NCBI GenBank assembly: GCA_022561415.1
Contig: JADFRH010000057.1
Coordinates: 1-10,256 of the forward strand
Direction: 5' to 3'
DNA length: 10,256 bases
From: Planctomycetota bacterium
GTDB taxonomy: Bacteria; Planctomycetota; Phycisphaerae; UBA1845
Below are positions 4,506 to 10,256 of this stretch, one piece after another. Within the stretch, counting starts at the first letter, position 1. Every line of letters begins with the position of its first letter. The position numbers were made by a program, and so were the translations under genes. The notes below the pieces were generated by a model. It made no database searches and was not told where the DNA came from. It saw only the letters and a list, made by a program, of their open reading frames with translations.

Positions 4506-7500
4506 ATGAAGGCGATTGAGGTAACGCTACGCAATCCGTATCTGGTCGTGGTCATGGTGGCGGCGACGGCCGTGGTCGGGGTGCGGGCGATGAAGGACAT
4601 CCCGGCCGACCTGCTGCCGCAGTTCGAAACGTCGGCGGTGCAAATCGTTACGTTCTATCCCGGCATGCCGCCGGAAGTGATGGAAAAGGACATCATGAGC
4701 CGGATGGAACGATGGACCGGGCAATCGGTCGGTATCTCGCATCAGGAGGGCAAGGCCATGCTGGGCGTCTGCGTGGTCAAGGACTTTTTCCGGGAGGGTA
4801 TCAGCCTCGACACGGCCATGTCGCAGGTGACGTCCTACGCGATGTCGGACATGTTCTATCTGCCGCCCGGCACGATCCCGCCGATGGTGATGCCGTTCGA
4901 CCCGACGGCGTCGGTGCCGCTGTGTCTGGTGAGCGTTTCCAGCCCGACGATGACGGAGAAGGAACTGTACGACGTTGCCTACTACGAATTACGCAACCGT
5001 CTCCAATCGATCCAGGGCGTTATCGCACCGGCCGTGTACGGCGGCGTGCTGCGGCGGATTCTTGCCTATGTTGATCCGATGAAGCTTGCGGCGCGGGGAT
5101 TGTCGCCCATGGACGTCGTGAACACGCTCCAGAACCAGAGCGTGTTTATTCCAACGGGCAACGCCAAGTTCGGCGACATCGATTATCAGATCGTCTCCAA
5201 CGCCATGACCAAAACGGTCGCCGAGATGAACGATCTTCCGATCAAGACGGAATCGGGCGCCGTCGTGTTTTTGCGCGACATCGGTGAAATCAAAGACAGC
5301 CACCAGATTCAATCGAACAAGGTTCGGATCAACGGACGGACCATGGCCTACATCCCGATCTATCGCCAGCCCGGCGCCAACACGCTTCAGATCGTGGATT
5401 CGATCAGAAGCAAGCTCGAGCGGATCAATATACGGCTCCGGCAGATGGACCCCAAGGCCAAAGACCTCGTACTTGGCCTGGTGATGGATCAGTCATCCAC
5501 GGTACGCAAGTCGATTCAATGGCTTCAGATTTCCGCCGTGCTCGGCGCCGTGCTGGCGGGGATCGTGGTTTTCGTCTTCCTGCGCAGCGTTCGTCTGACG
5601 TTGATCGTCGTCATGGCGATACCGCTTTCCATCCTGGCCGCCCTGATTGGACTCTTCTACACCGGCGACACGATCAACAGCATGACGCTTGGAGGACTGG
5701 CTCTGGCTATCGGCATTCTGGTCGACCAGTCCATCGTGGTGCTCGATAACATCGTGCGCCACCTTCGCATGGGCAAGACCAAGATACAGGCCGCCCTTGA
5801 CGGGACGACCGAAGTGTCGTTGCCCGTGCTCGTGTCGACCATTACGTTCGTGATCGTCTTCTTTCCGGTGGTGTTCCTCAAGGGCATTCCACGATTCCTC
5901 TTCGAGCCTCTGGCAATGACAGTGATCATGGCAGTCGTGGCCAGTTATCTGATCGCGATGTTCGTGATCCCGGCTTTTGCCGTGAAGTTGTTGCGGGTGC
6001 CCGCCGGTGGGGGAAGCTCCGAATCGAAGGAGCCCGGCGGTTCGGAGGCGCCGGAATGGTTCCGCGCGTTCTTCAAGCGTCTGATGGGCCTGCGTCACAT
6101 GGTCATCATCGCGGCGTTCGTGCTGTTGGCATTGGCGGGCTGGACGGCGACGACCCTGGGTCAGGTGCTGTTCCCCCCGGTCGACTCCAATCAGTTCACC
6201 ATCTACATCCGACTGCCTTCGGGCACGCGCATTGAAAACACCGAGCGCGTCGTGGTTCAAATCGAGAAGAGCATCATCGACGAAATGGGAGAACCCGATC
6301 CCGATCCGATGGATGAGAAGTATGCGGACTCCAATCTGCGCATCCTCATCTCGAACATCGGCGTGCTGATGGACTGGCCTGCGGCGTACACGCCCAACAA
6401 CGGGCCGATGGACGCTTTCATGCTGGTGCAAACCAAGGCCAAGTCCGGCAAGCCCAACACGTTCGAGATTGTCGATGCCCTTCGTGAGCGGCTGGTTCGG
6501 GAGTTTCCCACCGTCGACTTCGCGTTTGATACGGGCGGGATGATGACCGCGGCGCTCAACTTCGGGCTTCCCTCGCCGATCCAGATTCAGACGAGCGGCA
6601 GCAGTCTCGAAACGGGTCAGGAGATCGCGACGCACATCAAGCAGCTCGTCGAGTCCGTGCCCGGTACCATCGATGTACGCATTGCCGAGCGGATTGACTA
6701 CCCCCAAATCGGTATCGAAGTGGATCGGGTCAAGGCGGCCCAGCTCGGCATCACCCAGGAGGATGTCATCAAGAACGTGGTCACGGCGCTCAACTCGAGC
6801 ATCGGGTTCAATCCCTCCTTTTGGATCGCGCCGAACTTCAACCACTATTTCATCGGGGCCCAGTACCTGGAATCCGACATCGACTCGATGGAGACGCTGC
6901 GCGACATTCCGATTACGGGAACCAACAGCAAGATGCCCGTTCCGCTGAGGAACGTGGCCGATTTCTATCGAACCACGGGGCCGGCGGTCATCAGTCACCA
7001 CAACATCACGCGCGTGACCAATGTGTTTGCCAACGTGGCCACCGGTTACGACGCTGGGTCGGTCGCCCGAGAGATCGAGGAGCGGCTGGAGGCGTCCACG
7101 TTCCTGAATCTGGAAATCAAATACGACGAACGGGGTCGGTTCTACGACCTGACCGGGAAGTTGAAGGGGTACAGCGTCAAGGTCAAGGGTGAAACCGAGA
7201 CGATGCGAAATGCGTTCAGTCAGTTCGGCGCGGGACTGATCATCGCGGGTATTCTGATCTACCTGGTCATGGTCGCACAACTCCGCTCGTTTGGGGTCCC
7301 GCTCATCATCATTCTCAGCGTGCCGCTTGCTTTCATCGGTGTGATTGCGGCGCTGAAAATCACCGGCACGGACCTCAGCATTCCGGCGTCCATGGGCGTA
7401 ATCATGATCGCCGGGATCGTGGTCCAGTACAGCATCATCCTGCTCGTGTTCGCCGACCAGCGCGTGCGCGCGGGGTCGTCCGTCCGCCAGGCGATCGAAG

Positions 7501-7724
7501 AAGCGACATGGATTCGATTGAGACCGATCCTGATGACGTCGTTGACCACGTGGCTTGCACTGATCCCGATGGCGTGGGGCGCGGCCGGCGGTGAAGCGAA
7601 CGCCCCCCTGGCGCGAGCGATCATCGGCGGCGTGTTGGCGGCCACCGTCTTGACGATTGTCGTGATTCCGTGTTTGTATGTGATGTTCAAGAGAGAGGAA
7701 CGAGAGGCGGTGGCCGTTGTTTGA
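4506..7724 (+). CDS. Efflux RND transporter permease (AcrB/CzcA superfamily)
   Basis: A 1072-residue inner-membrane pump of the usual RND size and two-repeat plan. Predicted membrane segments are about 12-28, 342-359, 364-386, 391-414, 439-459, 466-494, 532-551, 908-927, 933-951, 961-984, 1005-1026 and 1036-1060. Two large periplasmic porter/docking loops lie at about 29-341 and 552-907, and a Gly/Ser/Glu-rich cytoplasmic linker at about 498-520. Further RND landmarks are the FYPGMPPEVMEKDI block, LGITQEDV, and RLRPILMTSL near the C-terminus. Family members drive proton-coupled export. Here D407 is kept but position 408 is Gln (VDQS), and the position matching AcrB K940 is Gln974; R1004 and T1011 match AcrB R971 and T978. 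So the relay is unlike AcrB and energisation or ion choice may differ. Substrate cannot be told. The ATG at 4506, with weak GGGA upstream, starts directly at the conserved N-terminal helix. It is the first gene of a pump-adaptor-outer membrane factor operon. Confidence 0.93.
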   Translation: MKAIEVTLRNPYLVVVMVAATAVVGVRAMKDIPADLLPQFETSAVQIVTFYPGMPPEVMEKDIMSRMERWTGQSVGISHQEGKAMLGVCVVKDFFREGISLDTAMSQVTSYAMSDMFYLPPGTIPPMVMPFDPTASVPLCLVSVSSPTMTEKELYDVAYYELRNRLQSIQGVIAPAVYGGVLRRILAYVDPMKLAARGLSPMDVVNTLQNQSVFIPTGNAKFGDIDYQIVSNAMTKTVAEMNDLPIKTESGAVVFLRDIGEIKDSHQIQSNKVRINGRTMAYIPIYRQPGANTLQIVDSIRSKLERINIRLRQMDPKAKDLVLGLVMDQSSTVRKSIQWLQISAVLGAVLAGIVVFVFLRSVRLTLIVVMAIPLSILAALIGLFYTGDTINSMTLGGLALAIGILVDQSIVVLDNIVRHLRMGKTKIQAALDGTTEVSLPVLVSTITFVIVFFPVVFLKGIPRFLFEPLAMTVIMAVVASYLIAMFVIPAFAVKLLRVPAGGGSSESKEPGGSEAPEWFRAFFKRLMGLRHMVIIAAFVLLALAGWTATTLGQVLFPPVDSNQFTIYIRLPSGTRIENTERVVVQIEKSIIDEMGEPDPDPMDEKYADSNLRILISNIGVLMDWPAAYTPNNGPMDAFMLVQTKAKSGKPNTFEIVDALRERLVREFPTVDFAFDTGGMMTAALNFGLPSPIQIQTSGSSLETGQEIATHIKQLVESVPGTIDVRIAERIDYPQIGIEVDRVKAAQLGITQEDVIKNVVTALNSSIGFNPSFWIAPNFNHYFIGAQYLESDIDSMETLRDIPITGTNSKMPVPLRNVADFYRTTGPAVISHHNITRVTNVFANVATGYDAGSVAREIEERLEASTFLNLEIKYDERGRFYDLTGKLKGYSVKVKGETETMRNAFSQFGAGLIIAGILIYLVMVAQLRSFGVPLIIILSVPLAFIGVIAALKITGTDLSIPASMGVIMIAGIVVQYSIILLVFADQRVRAGSSVRQAIEEATWIRLRPILMTSLTTWLALIPMAWGAAGGEANAPLARAIIGGVLAATVLTIVVIPCLYVMFKREEREAVAVV

Positions 7725-7776
7725 GCGGTCTCAAAGGGTTTCCAACCGCGATGGCCAAGTGTGGAGCAGTACGTCC

Positions 7777-9069
7777 ATGAAAATGACTTTGACGCAATGG
7801 CAGCCAGGTAAACCGATTCGGAGACTTGGCCCGATAGTGATTCTCGCACTCATGACCCTGGGGACGTCGCAGGCCACGGGGCAGGGCAAGTCCGGCGGCG
7901 CAAAGGTTCGAGCCGCGGTGGTTACGCCCGAGCGACGCGACATCACGCGCAGCCTTCGCGTGCCCGGCACGCTCGCGCCGGACGAGCAGGTCGATCTGTT
8001 CGCCAAGATCAGCGGGTACGTCTCCATGATCGAATTGGATATCGGCGACCGCGTGTCCAAAGGCGACGAGTTGGTCACGATCAACGTGCCGGAAATGAAG
8101 GACGAGCTTCGCCGGATCGAAGCGGTTCTCGAGGCGAAGCGGGCCAAGGTTCGGGCGCTCGAGGCCAAGGCGTCCCAGGCGCAGCGCATGGTCGACATCG
8201 CCGAAGCTCAGGTGCGTCGTCAGGCGGCCGAGCATGATCTCAGTACGCTCACGCTCAAGCGACGCCGGGAGCTTCATCAGGGCAACGCCATTCCGGAATC
8301 GGCACTGGACGAGGCGCGTTCGGCCGCTGCCGTATCGCAGGCCCAGCTACGCATTGCCGAGGCGCAGGTCGCCGGAGCGCAGGCCGAGCGGCAGGCAGTC
8401 GACGCCGACGTTCAGGTGGCCCGCGCCGACGTCATGGTCGCCCGCGCCAGCGCGGCTCAGTTGCGCACGCTCATGCAGTATGCGACGATCACGGCACCTT
8501 TTGACGGCGCGATTACGGTACGCAATGTTGACCACGGCACGTTCGTTCGCTCGGCCGCCGAGGGCACGACGACGCCTCTGCTCCGCATCGTCAAGACGGA
8601 TCGAATTCGTGTCGTGATCGAGGTGCCCGAGTCAGACGCCGTGTTTGTGCGCGTCGGCACGAGGGCGCACGTCGACGTGAAGGCGCTCCGCACCGGCGGT
8701 TTCGATGCCACGGTGTCTCGTATTGCGGGGGCGCTCAAGCCGGCAACGCGCACGATGCGGGTCGAGATCGACGTGGACAACCGCGGCGGCCATCTGATTG
8801 CCGGCATGTATGCGGTCGTCACGCTGGAGCTCGAGGCCAAAGCCCAGGCCATGGTGATTCCGTCCAAGGCGATACGCATGGAAGACAAGAAGACCGTGGT
8901 CTACGTGGCCGCCAACGGTGTGACGAAGTCGGTTCCGATCGAAATCGGATACGACGACGGTATCTGGGCGGAGATCACGTCGGGACTCGGAGGCAGCGAG
9001 CAGATCATTACCTCGACAAGCGGCTCCATCGCACCCGGTGTGCCCGTGACGCCGATTCCGGCGGGTTAA
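7777..9069 (+). CDS. RND efflux periplasmic adaptor (membrane fusion protein, HlyD/AcrA type)
   Basis: A 430-residue periplasmic subunit that should bridge the pump upstream and the outer-membrane factor downstream. From ATG 7777 the N-terminus has a basic stretch (KPIRR), a hydrophobic core (PIVILALMTLG) and a small-residue end (SQATGQG): a signal peptide. There is no lipobox Cys, so it is probably a soluble or peripherally bound adaptor. Next come a split lipoyl domain (first half about 65-100 with GYVSMIELDIGDRVSKGD; second half from about 238 with ITAPFDGAI) around a long Ala/Arg/Glu-rich coiled-coil hairpin (about 103-232), then beta-barrel and membrane-proximal domains ending VPVTPIPAG. 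The frame is open upstream to a TTG at 7717 overlapping the pump stop, but the added 20 residues would mask the signal peptide. ATG 7777, with GGAG at 7763-7766, is preferred. It starts 52 nt after the pump gene; the stop is 24 nt before the next gene. Confidence 0.92.
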   Translation: MKMTLTQWQPGKPIRRLGPIVILALMTLGTSQATGQGKSGGAKVRAAVVTPERRDITRSLRVPGTLAPDEQVDLFAKISGYVSMIELDIGDRVSKGDELVTINVPEMKDELRRIEAVLEAKRAKVRALEAKASQAQRMVDIAEAQVRRQAAEHDLSTLTLKRRRELHQGNAIPESALDEARSAAAVSQAQLRIAEAQVAGAQAERQAVDADVQVARADVMVARASAAQLRTLMQYATITAPFDGAITVRNVDHGTFVRSAAEGTTTPLLRIVKTDRIRVVIEVPESDAVFVRVGTRAHVDVKALRTGGFDATVSRIAGALKPATRTMRVEIDVDNRGGHLIAGMYAVVTLELEAKAQAMVIPSKAIRMEDKKTVVYVAANGVTKSVPIEIGYDDGIWAEITSGLGGSEQIITSTSGSIAPGVPVTPIPAG

Positions 9070-9093
9070 GGGTACGGCAAGCGAGATTATCAA

Positions 9094-10256
9094 ATGAAGA
9101 AACTCGTAGTCGCTGTCTACGGCGTTGTTATCTACGCGATCCTCCTTGCCGGTGGATGCGCGACGCAGAAACCGATGACCGTGGCTCCGCAGCGTCCCAT
9201 CGTCGCGCCGGCTTCGGCCACTTCGGGCGTCGAGCCGCTTCAGCTCGATTCCTCTCAGATTGAGCCCATGTACACCGAGATCGTGGCCATCGATCTGCTG
9301 GCCGTAGTCAAGGTCGCCACCGCCAAGAACTTCGACATTCTCCAGGCGCGACTCGACGTCGAGGCGGCTCAGGGGATGTATGAAAGCGCGGCGGGGGCGA
9401 TGTTCCCGATCATTGCGCCGGTCGGGCTGTTTGAGTATACCGAAGGCACGGTCCGCGCGACCGAGGGCAACCTCGTACGGGTCGGGTTCAAGACGTTTCA
9501 GCCGTCGATCGCCATCCAATGGCTGGTGAATCCGGGTCAGGTCATCTACGAAATGGCGGCCGCCAAGAAGCGACTGGCCGCATCGGCGGATCAGGAAGAC
9601 GCCGTGGTGATCGCAACGCTGCAACGCGCCGCCCTTGAGTTCTACGAGCAGGTGTTGATGCAGTCGCGCGTGTCGGCCGCCCATCAGGGCGTAACGGAGG
9701 CAGATGAACTCTTGCGCATCAGCCGCCTGCGGCTGCGCACCGGTGTGGGCGTAGTGGCCGACGAACTACGGGCCGAGGCACGCCTCGCGCAACGCCGTCA
9801 GGACCTGGTTTCAGCCATGAACGATTTCTACAATGCCTCGGTAGCGCTCGCGCTCACGTTGCGAATGGACGCATCCGTGACGCTGGTCCCGAGCATCACG
9901 GCGCTGCCACCCGTTAATCTCGTTCGCGAGGATTTGTCCATCGACGAAATGTTCGAGATTGCCGGTGCGTTTCGCCCGGACCTCGAGGGCATACGCAAAC
10001 TCGTGGAGGTCGCCGTCGCCAGGCGAGGGGCAAGTTGGTGGCGCGGATTCGGTCCGACATTCGAGGCCAGGTATCAGTACGGAGGGATCACCGGCCATGC
10101 GAACGACGTCGTCGATCCGGACGAAACGCTCGGGGGGATTGCCGCGTCGCAGCGTCGCGATGATCAGACGTACAGCTTCAGCGATCAACAGCGCGGCGTC
10201 GCCAGCGTGGGTTGGCGACTGAGCCTTTCGGCGTTCGGTGATCTCAAGACGGCCAG
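9094..10256 (+). CDS. Outer-membrane efflux factor, TolC/OEP family lipoprotein (partial, runs off the end)
   Basis: Open from ATG 9094 through the last base (387 complete codons), so the C-terminus is missing; family members usually have 430-500 residues. The N-terminus MKKLVVAVYGVVIYAILLAG-G-C is a lipoprotein signal with C22 as the likely lipidated residue, as in OprM/CusC-type factors. A low-complexity Pro/Ala/Ser linker (about 26-48) follows. Then come helical OEP-type segments: an ALxxNFDILQARLDVEAAQ-like first helix (here VATAKNFDILQARLDVEAA), the diagnostic RLRTGVGVVADELRAEARLAQ near 210-230, and the start of the second repeat (FRPDLEGIRKLVEVA). It would form the trimeric outer-membrane channel that docks on the adaptor encoded 24 nt upstream. 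No clear Shine-Dalgarno is present (AAGCGAG at most). Its place as the third gene after pump and adaptor makes the assignment firm despite truncation. Confidence 0.88.
   Translation, partial: MKKLVVAVYGVVIYAILLAGGCATQKPMTVAPQRPIVAPASATSGVEPLQLDSSQIEPMYTEIVAIDLLAVVKVATAKNFDILQARLDVEAAQGMYESAAGAMFPIIAPVGLFEYTEGTVRATEGNLVRVGFKTFQPSIAIQWLVNPGQVIYEMAAAKKRLAASADQEDAVVIATLQRAALEFYEQVLMQSRVSAAHQGVTEADELLRISRLRLRTGVGVVADELRAEARLAQRRQDLVSAMNDFYNASVALALTLRMDASVTLVPSITALPPVNLVREDLSIDEMFEIAGAFRPDLEGIRKLVEVAVARRGASWWRGFGPTFEARYQYGGITGHANDVVDPDETLGGIAASQRRDDQTYSFSDQQRGVASVGWRLSLSAFGDLKTA

Noticed and set aside
3971..4519. A + strand frame that bridges recQ, the 266-bp gap and the pump start
   Set aside because: Its first half is an Arg/Ser/Ala-rich off-frame reading of the HRDC region and its second half reads repeat and intergenic DNA; no homology is visible.
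5493..7280. A 595-codon open frame on the minus strand within the pump gene
   Set aside because: It is exactly antisense to a clear RND gene, is rich in His/Arg/Asp/Gly as expected for the complement of high-GC coding DNA, and shows no domain or signal of its own.
8632..9684. A 350-codon minus-strand frame across the adaptor and channel genes
   Set aside because: It spans the junction of two well-supported genes, has the same shadow composition (Arg/His/Asp-rich) and no recognisable motif.

Overview
The window is high-GC DNA from a Gram-negative (diderm) bacterium. An ADP-heptose pathway and a tripartite envelope efflux system both imply an outer membrane. A sulfatase-like fragment, the near absence of Shine-Dalgarno sites and short degenerate intergenic repeats would suit a Planctomycetota-type genome, but that is inference (roughly even odds). 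All recognisable genes are on the + strand.

Positions 1-97 hold two overlapping gene remnants in different frames: a sulfatase-like motif, and a tail resembling a histidine kinase C-terminus. They appear to meet at a GC-rich microhomology, so this edge is a rearrangement, a decayed gene or an assembly chimera. Next comes an envelope-sugar pair: hldE (203-1735, candidate promoter 119-146), a bifunctional heptose-7-phosphate kinase/heptose-1-phosphate adenylyltransferase, and gmhA (1758-2318), the sedoheptulose-7-phosphate isomerase that supplies its substrate. The phosphatase (GmhB) and epimerase (HldD) of the pathway are not in view. recQ (2395-4239) follows, a full-length RecQ helicase with helicase, zinc, RQC and HRDC regions; it has no evident functional link to its neighbours.

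After a 266-bp gap (4240-4505) that contains a candidate operator/promoter, an efflux operon begins: an RND inner-membrane pump (4506-7724), a periplasmic adaptor with a signal peptide (7777-9069), and an outer-membrane factor of the TolC/OEP type with a lipoprotein signal (9094 to the window end, incomplete). Together they would form an envelope-spanning exporter. Substrate is unknown. The pump has an altered proton-relay set (D407 kept; positions equivalent to AcrB D408 and K940 are both Gln).

The most distinctive non-coding signal is a family of short degenerate repeats at three successive gene junctions. A 7-bp unit (consensus NKTCAGT) recurs at 1721-1754 (inverted), 2320-2343 and 4231-4264. 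It supplies the stop codons of hldE and recQ and fills the space where the gmhA ribosome-binding site should be. An 8-bp unit (AAAACGTC-like) forms four tandem copies at the 3' end of hldE, and related units form an inverted repeat at 4338-4356. No complete novel multi-gene system is visible; these repeats and the pump's relay changes are the best leads.
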